Below, piece after piece: positions 8,786 to 17,307 of a stretch of DNA of 64,000 bases. This DNA is from Methylobacterium sp. E-005 (lineage in GTDB: Bacteria > Pseudomonadota > Alphaproteobacteria > Rhizobiales > Beijerinckiaceae), in NCBI RefSeq assembly GCF_022829725.1, contig NZ_JAKSYG010000238.1, positions 62,001 to 126,000 on the forward strand. The letters run 5' to 3'. How positions within the stretch are numbered: position 1 is the first letter of the stretch; each line of letters begins with the position of its first letter. The notes beneath the pieces are model-generated. The model did no database searches. It was not told the DNA's origin and saw only the letters and a program-made list of their open reading frames with translations. The position numbers and the translations under genes are program-made.

Positions 8786-9838
8786 TCAGGACAGCCAGCT
8801 GACGAGCTGGCCGGGGATGGTGCGGGCAGGCAGGGTCAGGGTGGCGCCGCCGAGGCGGATCAGTTCGGCCGGCATGCCGAAGACGACGGCGCTGGATTCC
8901 GATTCCGCGACGGTGCGCCCGCCCGCTTCCTTGAGCTCCGCCATGGCGGCGGCCCCATCATCCCCCATGCCGGTGAGCTCGACGCCGATCAGGGCGTCGG
9001 CGGGCATGTGGTCCCGGGCGCTGCGCACGAGCCGGTCGACGCTCGGATGCCAGCGCAGGGACGGATCGCTCGGCACCGAGTTGACCGCGAGCCGGCCGAG
9101 CTTGCGCTCGATCACCACGTCGGCGTCGCCCCGGCCGATATAGATGTGTCCCGTCGCCAGCGGCATCGGGCCGGCGACCTCGACGACCTTCAGGGCACAG
9201 ATCCGGTCGAGGCGTTGGGCGAAGGGGCCCGTGAACGGGCCGGGCATGTGCTGGGCGATCACCACCGGCCAGGGCAGGGTACCGGGCAGCTCCGGCAGGA
9301 TCTCCTCCAGGGTGCGCGGCCCCCCGGTCGAGACCCCGATCAGGACGCAGCCATTGACCCGGGTCGCCGGCTGGGGCGCCTTCCGGCTCACGATCTCGGT
9401 GTGCCCGCGCCGGACCCGGTCGACCAGGCCGCGGGCGCGCCGCGGCTTGGCCCCGACCGCGCCGCGGACCTTCTGGACCATCTCGTCGCGGGCCTCGGCG
9501 ATGTTGAGCGACACCGTGCCGCCCGGCTTCTCCACGTAGTCCACGGCCCCGAGCTGCATCGCTTCGAGGGTCACGGCCGCGCTCTCGCTGGTCAGCGAGG
9601 AGATCATCACCACCGGGCGCGGGCTCACCGTCATGATCTCGCCCAGACAGGTGAGCCCGTCCATCTCCGGTATGTTGATGTCGAGGGTGATCACATCGGG
9701 CTCGAAGCGGCCGAGCTGATCGAGGGCGTCGCGCCCGTTGCGGGCGGTCTGGACCTCGAACTGGCCGGTCTCCTCGAAGATCATGCGCAGGTGTTTGCGC
9801 ATCAGGGCGGAGTCGTCGACGATCAGGAGCTTGGGCAT
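8786..9838 (-). CDS. cheB: Chemotaxis methylesterase/response regulator CheB
   Basis: 350 residues. The receiver domain has LLIVDDSALMRKHL and phospho-acceptor Asp in VITLDINIPEMDG. The C-terminal methylesterase carries the Ser-His-Asp triad: Ser in IGVSTGGPRTL, His in IAQHMPGPFT, Asp in GMGDDGAAAM. It removes receptor methyl groups and may deamidate glutamine. The cluster has no cheD, so deamidation would depend on CheB. The gene stands 64 nt downstream of the triple-CheW gene. Confidence 0.95.
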   Translation of the reverse strand: MPKLLIVDDSALMRKHLRMIFEETGQFEVQTARNGRDALDQLGRFEPDVITLDINIPEMDGLTCLGEIMTVSPRPVVMISSLTSESAAVTLEAMQLGAVDYVEKPGGTVSLNIAEARDEMVQKVRGAVGAKPRRARGLVDRVRRGHTEIVSRKAPQPATRVNGCVLIGVSTGGPRTLEEILPELPGTLPWPVVIAQHMPGPFTGPFAQRLDRICALKVVEVAGPMPLATGHIYIGRGDADVVIERKLGRLAVNSVPSDPSLRWHPSVDRLVRSARDHMPADALIGVELTGMGDDGAAAMAELKEAGGRTVAESESSAVVFGMPAELIRLGGATLTLPARTIPGQLVSWLS

Positions 9839-9902
9839 CGGGATGCGGAAGACTGGTCAGCGGCGCGGTGGCCAACGGTTGGGGTGAAGGGTGAGGGCGG
9901 TC

Positions 9903-11474
9903 TCAGGCCGCCTTGAGGTCGGCGACCTCGTGCCGGCTCAGGAGCTGGTCGACATTCACCATCAGGATGATGCGCTTGGCGTCGGCGAGGTTGGCGATCC
10001 GCTCGACCGCGTTGTCGTCGTCCTGCGCGAGGTCCGGCGCCGGCACGATGGCCGAACGGGGAATCTTCAGAACCTCCGACACCGAGTCGACGATGAAGCC
10101 GGTGCGCACCCCGGCGATCGCGAACACCATGATCCGCTGGCGGTCGTTGCGCTCGGCATCCGGGAGCTGGAAGCGGCGGCGCTGATCGACCACCGGCAGC
10201 ACCGCCCCGCGCAGGTTGACCACGCCCTCGATGAAGGCGGGCGTCCGCGGCACATGGGTCAGCTGCTCGGGGACGCGGACGATCTCGTGCACCGCCTCGA
10301 TCGGCACGCCGTATTCCTCGTCGGCGAGGCGGAACACGACGAACTGCTCCTCCTCGTCGGCCCGCGTCACCTCGGTCCCGCCGCGCGTCTCCTGCATGGT
10401 TCCCTCCTCGACGGCCAAGGCGCCGGACAATTGGCTGGGGGCGAACAGGCGGCCGGCCGACAGGATCGAGACCAGACGCTTGCCGCCGTTGAGCCGGCAG
10501 ATCGACTCGACCTCGCGCAGCGAACCGCCGTTCGACAGCAGATCGGGCAGCGGGTCGACCACCGCACGGGCCACCCGCAGCACCTCCTTCACGGTGTCGG
10601 TGACGATGCCCACGGACGCGGATGCGGCGCCCAGGGACACGACCACGATCCGGTTCTGCTCGCCCAGGGGCGCCGCGGGCAGGCCGAATAAGGTGCGCAG
10701 GCTGACGAGCGGCAGCAGCCGGTCGCGCAGGTTGATCACCCCGATCACGTGCCCCTCGGCGTTCGGGAGCTCGCTGACGAATTCCGGCAGCTGCACGATC
10801 TCCTGCACGTGTTCGATCGGCAGGGCGTATTCCTGCCCGGCCAGTTCGAAGGAGACGAGCTGGATCTCGTCCGACGCACCGCCCTCCGTCGCACCGCGCT
10901 CGGAAGTCGCGGCGCCGAACTCGATCGCATTGTCGACGGTCCGACCGCCCGCGGCGCGCCCCGATCCGCTCCGCTGCAGCAGGCGGCCGAGATCGATGAT
11001 CATCACCATGCCGCCCGCCCGCTTGATGACCCCGGCGAGCAGGTCGGTCTCCGCGCTGGCGCTCAGGCCGTCGGCGCCCTCGATCTCGCCGGCCTCGGCG
11101 GTGATCACGCTGGCCATCCGGTCGACCACGAAGCCGGAGGTGCTCTCGTGGCCACCCCCTGGCCCGCCGCCATGACCGGCGCCCCGGTTGATCACCACGA
11201 CCCGGGTCGCATCGTCGTGGCTCCGGTCGGGCAGGGAGAACAGCCGGCGCAGGCTGGCGACCGGCAGGACCGAGCCCCGCAGGTTGGCGAGGCCGGCAAG
11301 CGCCGGGGGCGCGAGCGGGACGTCGACCATCACGGGCAGGCGGATGATTTCCTGCACTTCGGCGAGCGGCACCGCGTAGGTCTCGCGCTCGACGTGGAAG
11401 GTCACGAACTGCCGCACATGCGCGGCCGCCGATGGGTCGTCCGATGCGGCGGTGGCGAGGGCGTCGTTGGACAT
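9903..11474 (-). CDS. Triple-domain CheW coupling protein
   Basis: 523 residues containing three successive CheW folds at about 20-170, 203-348 and 375-515. Each repeats the signature: a Phe/Val start strand (RQFVTFHV, IQLVSFEL, EQFVVFRL), then EVQEIIRLP, HVQEIVQLP or AVHEIVRVP, then GLANLRG, GVINLRD or GVVNLRG. Single-domain CheW is about 160 residues, so this is a covalent trimer. It could bridge several receptor dimers and CheA at once. No separate single-domain CheW gene is present in the cluster, making this its only free coupling protein. Confidence 0.93.
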   Translation of the reverse strand: MSNDALATAASDDPSAAAHVRQFVTFHVERETYAVPLAEVQEIIRLPVMVDVPLAPPALAGLANLRGSVLPVASLRRLFSLPDRSHDDATRVVVINRGAGHGGGPGGGHESTSGFVVDRMASVITAEAGEIEGADGLSASAETDLLAGVIKRAGGMVMIIDLGRLLQRSGSGRAAGGRTVDNAIEFGAATSERGATEGGASDEIQLVSFELAGQEYALPIEHVQEIVQLPEFVSELPNAEGHVIGVINLRDRLLPLVSLRTLFGLPAAPLGEQNRIVVVSLGAASASVGIVTDTVKEVLRVARAVVDPLPDLLSNGGSLREVESICRLNGGKRLVSILSAGRLFAPSQLSGALAVEEGTMQETRGGTEVTRADEEEQFVVFRLADEEYGVPIEAVHEIVRVPEQLTHVPRTPAFIEGVVNLRGAVLPVVDQRRRFQLPDAERNDRQRIMVFAIAGVRTGFIVDSVSEVLKIPRSAIVPAPDLAQDDDNAVERIANLADAKRIILMVNVDQLLSRHEVADLKAA

Positions 11475-11583
11475 GGGGGGCTCCGGACAGAGCTTGGGTC
11501 AGGGGGCCGTCCCGGTGGAACGGCCTGCATGCGGGGGCGCGCGACGCCGCGGCAGCGTCGGCACCGGGCCGGGGCGGCGCCCC

Positions 11584-13512
11584 TTACTCCTGGTTCTGGA
11601 GCTCGTCGGCGAGCGAGGCGACTTCCTCGATCGCGGCGGCGAGTTCCTCCGCGCCCTTCGCCTGCTCGCGGGCGGCCTGCTGGGATTCGACGACCGCCTG
11701 GCTGCCCTGCTGGGCCGCCGTGGCGATCTGGTCGATGCCGCGCTTGGCCTCCTCGATGTTGCGCAGGATGATCTCGGAGCCCTGGAGGATCTTCCGGTTG
11801 CCCTCGAGCACACCCGCCATGTCGTTGGCGGTCGTGTGCAGGTCGCGGGTGATCGCCTTGTTCTTCTCGACCTCGCTGGCGGCCGCCGCCGAGATCGCCT
11901 CCAGGTCGCGGCTCACCACCACGATCTGGTCCTGGATCGACTTGACGAGGTCCTTGATCCGCTCGGCATTCTCGGAGGAATCCCGGGCGAGGTTCCGGAT
12001 GTCGGTGGACACCACCATGAAGCCCTTGCCGAACTCACCGGCCCGGGCCGCCTCGATCGAGCCGTTCACCGCCAGCATGTTGGTCTGGATCGCCACCGTG
12101 GTGATCGCGTCCACGATCTTGTCGATCTTCCGGCTAACCTGCTCCAGGCCGCCGATCTGCTCGCGGCTCGTGTCGGTCTCCTCCAGCGACCGGGTCACGC
12201 CGGCCACGAGGGCGTCCACCGCGGCCCGGTTCTCCTGGAGCTGGCCGGTGACCGTGCTGCCCTTGTCCAGGGCCTCCTGGGCCCGGGCCTGGGCGACGGC
12301 TGCGCCCCGTTCGATCTGCGCGATGGCGGCCGACGATTGCTGCGCGGCCGAGGTCTGCTGCTGGGCGCCCCGGTCGATCTGGTCGAGGGCCGTCGTGATC
12401 TGCGCGGCCGCCCGGTTGATCTCCTCCACCGCCGAGGACAGCTCCTCGGCCGCGGAGGCGACCTCCTCGGCGCTCTTGCCGATATCGGTCGAGTTCTTCA
12501 GCTCGTCGGCCAGCGTCGAGAGCTCGGCGGAGGCCTGCTCGCTCTGGCCGAGCGCGGTGGTCTGCTGCTCGATCGTCTTGAGCGATTCCTGGCAGGCGGA
12601 GGATTGCTCCTCGGCGGCCGCGGCGATCAGCTCGGCGCCCTTCTGCGCCTCGACGGCGCCCTTCTCGGCATCGATCGCGACCGTGGCGATGGCGTCGGCG
12701 CCGGTCGCGACCTCGACCATCGCGACGCGCACAGTCTCGAGCTGCGCGATGATCGCCTGGCCCTTCTCGACCTCCTGGCGGGCGCCCTCGGCCGAGCGGT
12801 TGATCCCGTCCGCGATGACCTTCACGTCCTCCTGGATCCGGCCGATCAGCGCCTGGATCTCCTGCGCGCTCTTCTCGGAGGTCTCCGCCAGGGTGCGCAC
12901 CTCGTCGGCCACCACCGCGAAGCCCTTGCCGTGCTGGCCGGCGCGGGCCGCCTCGATGGCGGCGTTGAGGGCGAGCAGGTTGGTCTGGTCGGCGATCCGG
13001 GCCACGGCGCGGACGATGTCGCCGATATTGGCGGCCTGCCGCTCCAGCTCGACGATCATCGTGACCGAGGCGGTCTGACGCTCGGCCGCGGTGGTGATCG
13101 AGCCGATGCTGAGCTGGATCTGCTGGCTGACCCCGGCGATCAGCGTCTGCAGCGCCTCGGTCTTCTGGCGGGACCCCTCGGCCTCATTGCGGGCGGCGGT
13201 GTTCGCCTCCGACACCGTACTCACGGCGCGCTGCGACTGCTCGGAGGCCCCCGCCGCCTGCTCGGCCCCGGCGGCGATCTGCTCCATGGCCTTGCGCAGC
13301 TCCTCCGCCGCGGAAGAGGCCTCGGCGATGCCGCTGGCAAGCTGCGTCGTGGCGGCGGCGATGCGCTCGGCCGCCTTCTGCTGCTTGGCGAAGGTCCGGG
13401 CGCGGCGCCGGTTCTCCTCGTTGAGCCGCCCGAGCTGGCTGACACTGGCTGGCTCGCTCTTCCGCACCAAGGTCTGGGGGCCGGGCAGGGCGGTCTTCTT
13501 CACGAGAGCCAT
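11584..13512 (-). CDS. Soluble chemoreceptor with two MCP signalling domains
   Basis: 642 residues, almost entirely coiled coil, with no membrane segment and no recognisable sensor domain. Two MCP hairpin tips are present: about 172-210 (IADQTNLLALNAAIEAARAG) and about 470-510 (VAIQTNMLAVNGSIEAARAG). They are about 300 residues apart, with helices rich in Ala, Glu and Gln between them. Classical receptors have one tip. It is the first gene of the cluster and so probably the dedicated cytoplasmic receptor of this pathway. GGAAAG lies upstream of ATG 13512. No CheR-binding pentapeptide ends the protein. Confidence 0.88.
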   Translation of the reverse strand: MALVKKTALPGPQTLVRKSEPASVSQLGRLNEENRRRARTFAKQQKAAERIAAATTQLASGIAEASSAAEELRKAMEQIAAGAEQAAGASEQSQRAVSTVSEANTAARNEAEGSRQKTEALQTLIAGVSQQIQLSIGSITTAAERQTASVTMIVELERQAANIGDIVRAVARIADQTNLLALNAAIEAARAGQHGKGFAVVADEVRTLAETSEKSAQEIQALIGRIQEDVKVIADGINRSAEGARQEVEKGQAIIAQLETVRVAMVEVATGADAIATVAIDAEKGAVEAQKGAELIAAAAEEQSSACQESLKTIEQQTTALGQSEQASAELSTLADELKNSTDIGKSAEEVASAAEELSSAVEEINRAAAQITTALDQIDRGAQQQTSAAQQSSAAIAQIERGAAVAQARAQEALDKGSTVTGQLQENRAAVDALVAGVTRSLEETDTSREQIGGLEQVSRKIDKIVDAITTVAIQTNMLAVNGSIEAARAGEFGKGFMVVSTDIRNLARDSSENAERIKDLVKSIQDQIVVVSRDLEAISAAAASEVEKNKAITRDLHTTANDMAGVLEGNRKILQGSEIILRNIEEAKRGIDQIATAAQQGSQAVVESQQAAREQAKGAEELAAAIEEVASLADELQNQE

Positions 13513-13530
13513 GACGTCTTTCCGCTCATC

Positions 13531-13710
13531 TCAGGTTAGGGCCGCACGCCAGCGACGACCGCGCAGAACGATTGCACGGCCAAGCTCATACAAAGCATCA
13601 AGTTTCAAATCAATAAACTGTTCGGAGACTCCCCATTTGACCGATGCATAGTCCAGATCGATTTCACTGATATAAGTTCGACCATCTAATAATTCGAGAT
13701 ATGAAACAAC
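13531..13710 (-). pseudogene. 59-codon protein-like frame without a normal start codon
   Basis: Between a TAA at 13711-13713 and a TGA at 13531-13533 the minus strand encodes a protein-like stretch (YISEIDLDYASVKWGVSEQ, then FIDLKLDALYELGRAIVLRG). It contains no ATG, GTG or TTG near its beginning. It ends 18 nt before the receptor gene. Base composition is far lower in GC than the che genes. It may be the decayed 3' end of an inserted or lost gene, or use a non-standard start. No family is recognised. Confidence 0.3.
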
Positions 13711-13964
13711 TTACGATTAATACGAGAATGCCCAGATTTTTGATGTAAATTCCACTACAAAGAAAGGTGATTATCTCAATACGATTCAGCCGGCTCGAAC
13801 GGGTTGATGATGAATTTTTCTGCAGCGTCCCGCAGATCGGCGTTCAGGTTGATTTCGATGGGTGCGGCTTGGCCCGCGGGGCGCCGGCGACGCCGAAGGG
13901 TCCGGCCCGTGGCCGCCAACAGGATCAGGCGAATCGCACAGGGCCGTCACGCCCGTCCGCGCAG
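13711..13964. other. Upstream region of the che cluster, partly AT-rich
   Basis: From about 13,560 to 13,830 the sequence is clearly AT-richer than its surroundings, with runs such as TTTTTGATG and TTGATGATGAATTTTT. This is where a promoter for the minus-strand che cluster is expected. No confident -35/-10 pair, sigma-54 box or flagellar sigma-28 box could be picked out by eye. The right part is the region just downstream of the LysR gene. Confidence 0.4.
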
Positions 13965-14846
13965 TCAGGCTTCCGCGCCCCGGCCGACCTGCACGAGACG
14001 AACGAAATTCTCGATCAGCGGCTGCTTCGCCCGGGTCCACAGGGCGTAGACGTCGGCGCGGATCGGCGGCCCCTGCAGGGGCACATAGACCACGTCCGCA
14101 TGCGCCAGCCGGGCGACGAATTCCGGGATGATGGCGATACCCAGCCCGGCCGCGACGAGGCTCGTCAGGGAGGCCGCCTCCACGGCCTCATGCGTGATGT
14201 CCGGCGTGAAGCCGGCCTCGACGCAGCGATCCCACAGGTATTTCGCGAACAGCGAATCGGCGCGGCGCAGGAACACGAATCGCTCGTCGGCCAGATCCGC
14301 CAAGTGGACCGTCGCGTCGGCCAGCCGGTGGCCGCGCGGCAGCACGAGCCGGACGGTCTCCGCCCAGGCGCAGGCGCGGATCAAGTCGACGTCGGACGGC
14401 GGGCAGCGCAGGAAGCTGACATCGGTCTGCCCGGATTTGAGCAGGGCGATCTGCCGATCCGGGGCCATCTCGTGAATGCGCAGATCGACCGCCGGATAGG
14501 TGCGCGCGAAGCTGCGGATCGCCCGGGCGAGGGGGCCGGCCAGCATCGATCCGGTGAGGCCGACATTGATGATTCCGGCCGCGCCGGCCCCGATGGCCCG
14601 CGCCCGCTCGACCGCCATACCGGCCTTCTCCAGGATTGCGGTGGCCTGCGCCTGGAATTCCAGTCCGGCAGGGGTCAGGGCGACGCGCCGCGTCGTGCGT
14701 TCGAACAGAGGCGTGCCGATCTCCGCCTCAAGGTCGCGGATCTGCTGACTCAGGGGCGGCTGCGCAACCCCGAGGCTCTCGGCGGCGGCGGTGAAGCTCA
14801 GATGCCTGGCGACCGCCAGGAAGTAACGCAGGTGCCGGAGTTCCAT
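13965..14846 (-). CDS. LysR-family transcriptional regulator
   Basis: 293 residues. The N-terminal winged helix-turn-helix is textbook LysR (LRHLRYFLAVARHLSFTAAA, SLGVAQPPLSQQI, GTPLFERTTRRVALT), followed by the periplasmic-binding-like effector domain (about 90-290). It is divergent from the ureide operon, with about 200 nt between, so it most likely controls purine or allantoin breakdown in response to a pathway compound. ATG at 14846 is preferred over an in-frame TTG two codons upstream. No unique T-N11-A box could be fixed. Confidence 0.9.
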   Translation of the reverse strand: MELRHLRYFLAVARHLSFTAAAESLGVAQPPLSQQIRDLEAEIGTPLFERTTRRVALTPAGLEFQAQATAILEKAGMAVERARAIGAGAAGIINVGLTGSMLAGPLARAIRSFARTYPAVDLRIHEMAPDRQIALLKSGQTDVSFLRCPPSDVDLIRACAWAETVRLVLPRGHRLADATVHLADLADERFVFLRRADSLFAKYLWDRCVEAGFTPDITHEAVEAASLTSLVAAGLGIAIIPEFVARLAHADVVYVPLQGPPIRADVYALWTRAKQPLIENFVRLVQVGRGAEA

Positions 14847-15043
14847 GACCAAGTTCTAGATGTCCATAGTCTCAATGCCAATGAAACAGATATTTGACGT
14901 CTGGATGTCCCGGCGGGATGGTGTCGTGCGCGGCATCGAGCTCTTCCAGGGGGGCAATGCCGCCGCCAGGCCGCGGTCCTCCGTCCACGCCCTCGGACGA
15001 GCGGCCCGGGTCAAGCCGGCCCGAGCACATCCGGGAGGTTGCG

Positions 15044-15214
15044 ATGAGGCGCTTCTTCGCGCCGCTGCTCGGGCAGGTGGTGGCCACGATCGTGGTCGCC
15101 GCCTGGGAGGGTGACATCGACCGGGCGCAGGCCCACCGGGTCCTGAACGGTCAGCGGACGACCGACACGGCGGCCATCCTGGACACGCCGGTCGCCGAGC
15201 CCCAAACGGCCTGA
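15044..15214 (+). CDS. Small protein of the ureide operon, function unknown
   Basis: 56 residues starting MRRFFAPLLGQVVATIVVAA, with a short hydrophobic segment at about 5-20 and a polar tail. A strong ribosome site (GGGAGG, 7 nt before ATG) supports real translation. It ends 19 nt before the aminohydrolase gene and is transcribed with it. It may be a small membrane-associated peptide or a leader that couples translation; no family was recognised. Confidence 0.6.
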   Translation: MRRFFAPLLGQVVATIVVAAWEGDIDRAQAHRVLNGQRTTDTAAILDTPVAEPQTA

Positions 15215-15233
15215 ACGCCGCGGGAGACATGCC

Positions 15234-16073
15234 ATGACCCAGACGCCCTACAATCCCCCCTGCGGCGGCCTGCCGGCGCAGACGGCGCTGATGACCGGCC
15301 GCGCGGTCTTCACGGAGGCCTACGCGGTGATCCCGCGGGGCGTGATGAGCGACATCGTCACGAGCTTCCTGCCCGGCTGGAACGGGACGCGGGCCTGGAT
15401 CCTCGCGCGGCCCCTGTCGGGCTTCGCGGAGACCTTTGCCCAATACCTGATGGAGGTCGCCCCCGGCGGCGGCAGCGAGTCCCCCGAGCCCGATGCACAG
15501 GCCGAGGGCGTGCTGTTCGTGGTCGATGGCGGCCCGAGCCTGGAGCTTGGAGGTCGGACCCACGCCCTGCGCCCCGGGAGCTACGCCTACCTGCCACCGG
15601 GTGCGCCCTGGCGCCTGCGCAACGCCGCCGCCGCGCCAGCCCGCTTCCACTGGATCCGCAAGCGCTACCAGTCTGCGCCGGGTCTCGGTGCACCGGACGC
15701 CATCGTGATGCACGATTCGGAGATCGAACCGGCCGCCATGCCGGGCACCAACGGAGCCTGGGCCACGACCCGCTTCGTCGCCCCCGACGATCTGCGCCAC
15801 GACATGCATGTCACCATCGTCACGATGCAGCCCGGCGGGACCATCCCGTTCGAGGAGACGCACGTGATGGAGCACGGCTTGTTCGTGCTCGAAGGCAAGG
15901 CCGCCTACCGGCTCAACCGCGACTGGGTCGAGGTCGAAGCGGGCGACTTCATGTGGCTGCGCGCCTTCTGCCCGCAGGCCTGCTACGCGGGCGGCCCCGG
16001 CCGCTTCCGCTATCTGCTCTACAAGGACGTCAACCGGCACCCCGCCCTGGCCGTGGGTGGGTCGGCGCGATGA
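15234..16073 (+). CDS. (S)-ureidoglycine aminohydrolase, bicupin
   Basis: 279 residues forming two cupin domains. The C-terminal cupin keeps the manganese ligands known for this family: Glu and two His in EETHVMEHGLFVLEG and Gln in CPQACYAGG. The enzyme hydrolyses (S)-ureidoglycine to (S)-ureidoglycolate and ammonia, a late cytosolic step of purine (allantoate) breakdown that keeps the stereochemistry. The next gene encodes the following enzyme and overlaps by four bases (ATGA), fitting a coupled pathway. It is often named allE or ylbA, but no symbol is forced here. Confidence 0.9.
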   Translation: MTQTPYNPPCGGLPAQTALMTGRAVFTEAYAVIPRGVMSDIVTSFLPGWNGTRAWILARPLSGFAETFAQYLMEVAPGGGSESPEPDAQAEGVLFVVDGGPSLELGGRTHALRPGSYAYLPPGAPWRLRNAAAAPARFHWIRKRYQSAPGLGAPDAIVMHDSEIEPAAMPGTNGAWATTRFVAPDDLRHDMHVTIVTMQPGGTIPFEETHVMEHGLFVLEGKAAYRLNRDWVEVEAGDFMWLRAFCPQACYAGGPGRFRYLLYKDVNRHPALAVGGSAR

Positions 16074-16591
16074 GACCGGAACCCGAGACGCGATTCGTCA
16101 CGGCCGAGCCCCTGACGGAGGCGGCCTTCGCGCCGTTCGGGACGGTGATCGATATGGCGACGGTCGCGCCGCGCCCGATGAACGGCGGCATGGCGCGCCG
16201 TTTCCACGATCTCGCGGCGATCGAGGTGGTGGGGGAGGGCGCCCGGACGGTGATCGGCCTCGTGGAGGCGGAGCCCTATCCGCTGCCCCTGCGTCTCAGC
16301 CTCGTCGAGCGGCATCCGCTCGGGGCCCAGGCCTTCGTCCCGTTGAGCGCCGCGCCATTCCTGATCGTGGTCTGTCCCGATGAGGGGGGCCAACCCGGAC
16401 GGCCGCGAGCCTTCGTCAGCGCGCGGCCGTTTCAGGGCATCTGCTACGCGCGCAATACCTGGCACGGGGTACTGACGCCGTTCGGAGCGCGGCAGGACTT
16501 CGTGGTGATCGACCGCGGTGGACCGGGTCTGAATCTGGAGGAACACACGTTCGTGCAGCCTTGGACCGTGCAGGTTCCGGCCGGGGCCTGA
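16070..16591 (+). CDS. allA: Ureidoglycolate lyase
   Basis: 173 residues matching the AllA family: FAPFGTVIDM near the start, RHPLGAQAFVPLS in the middle and YARNTWHGVLTPFG with the conserved His near the end. It splits ureidoglycolate into glyoxylate and urea. The ATG at 16070 overlaps the TGA of the aminohydrolase gene. Upstream steps (allantoinase, allantoicase or allantoate amidohydrolase) are not in the window. The longer frame starting at 15953 is internal to the preceding gene and was not used. Confidence 0.93.
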   Translation: MRPEPETRFVTAEPLTEAAFAPFGTVIDMATVAPRPMNGGMARRFHDLAAIEVVGEGARTVIGLVEAEPYPLPLRLSLVERHPLGAQAFVPLSAAPFLIVVCPDEGGQPGRPRAFVSARPFQGICYARNTWHGVLTPFGARQDFVVIDRGGPGLNLEEHTFVQPWTVQVPAGA

Positions 16592-16598
16592 CGAACGG

Positions 16599-16808
16599 TC
16601 ACGACTCGGCCGTCTCGGGCTCCTCCGCGAAGGTGAACAGGACTTCGCCGGTCCGTTCGCAGATGACGCTCACCGAGGTGGCGCCATTCTGCGCCCGCTG
16701 CGCCGGGAGTTGCGCCTTTGCGTGGGCGATTGCGGCCTCCAATTCGCAGGGCCACAGCTTGGTGAAGCTGATCCGCTTCCCCTTCCGAAACGAGATCCTG
16801 TAAGCCAT
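16599..16808 (-). CDS. Small conserved-looking protein, function unknown
   Basis: 69 residues beginning MAYRISFRKGKRISFTKLWP, with a basic N-terminus and a C-terminal beta-like segment (VSVICERTGEVLFTF) before an acidic tail. The ribosome site GGAGGG, 5 nt upstream, decides the ATG at 16808. It converges on the ureidoglycolate lyase gene, whose stop is only 7 nt away. No known domain was recognised. The shape suggests a small cytosolic protein. Confidence 0.6.
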   Translation of the reverse strand: MAYRISFRKGKRISFTKLWPCELEAAIAHAKAQLPAQRAQNGATSVSVICERTGEVLFTFAEEPETAES

Positions 16809-16940
16809 CGCACCCTCCATATGTGTGCGATCATACACCGCGCGGGCGGGGGAACGCCCGCCCGCAGGGCATGGCAACGATGCACAGTGAGCGGAGGGGC
16901 GCACTCACGACAACCGTGGAGCCCGATCGCGGCGACGGCA

Positions 16941-17162
16941 TCAGCGCATCGGCACCGCCGTGGCGACGACACGCCTGGCGGCCGGGGCCGCCGGAACGAG
17001 GCGCGGTGTCGTGACGAGCTCGGAGGCCGGGCGCGTCGCGGCCGTGATCCGGGCCTGATCGCGATAGAGCGGCGGCGTCAGGGTGAGGGCTTCGTCAGCC
17101 AGGGCCGCAGCCGTCGTCGGAAGGGCGATAACGGCGGCGAGGAAAAAGGGACGCAACGTCAT
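16941..17162 (-). CDS. Small secreted protein, function unknown
   Basis: 73 residues. The first 22 or so form a signal peptide (TLRPFFLAAVIALPTTAAALA followed by DEA). The remainder is short, basic and Pro/Ala-rich with no Cys. A GAGAGG ribosome site lies 7 nt before ATG 17162. It is upstream of the 69-residue gene on the same strand but separated by 132 nt. Periplasmic location is inferred from the signal peptide. Confidence 0.55.
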   Translation of the reverse strand: MTLRPFFLAAVIALPTTAAALADEALTLTPPLYRDQARITAATRPASELVTTPRLVPAAPAARRVVATAVPMR

Positions 17163-17307
17163 GGTCGAACCTCTCGTGGGCCGGGTCCTGCCCGGCGTCG
17201 AGAAGCTATTTATGCTGCAGGGCAACATGATCCAAACAGATTGGATCGATATCCAGAATTGATGAAATCGATATCATCTCCGGTGATCGACGTCGGTCTG
17301 AGGTTCC

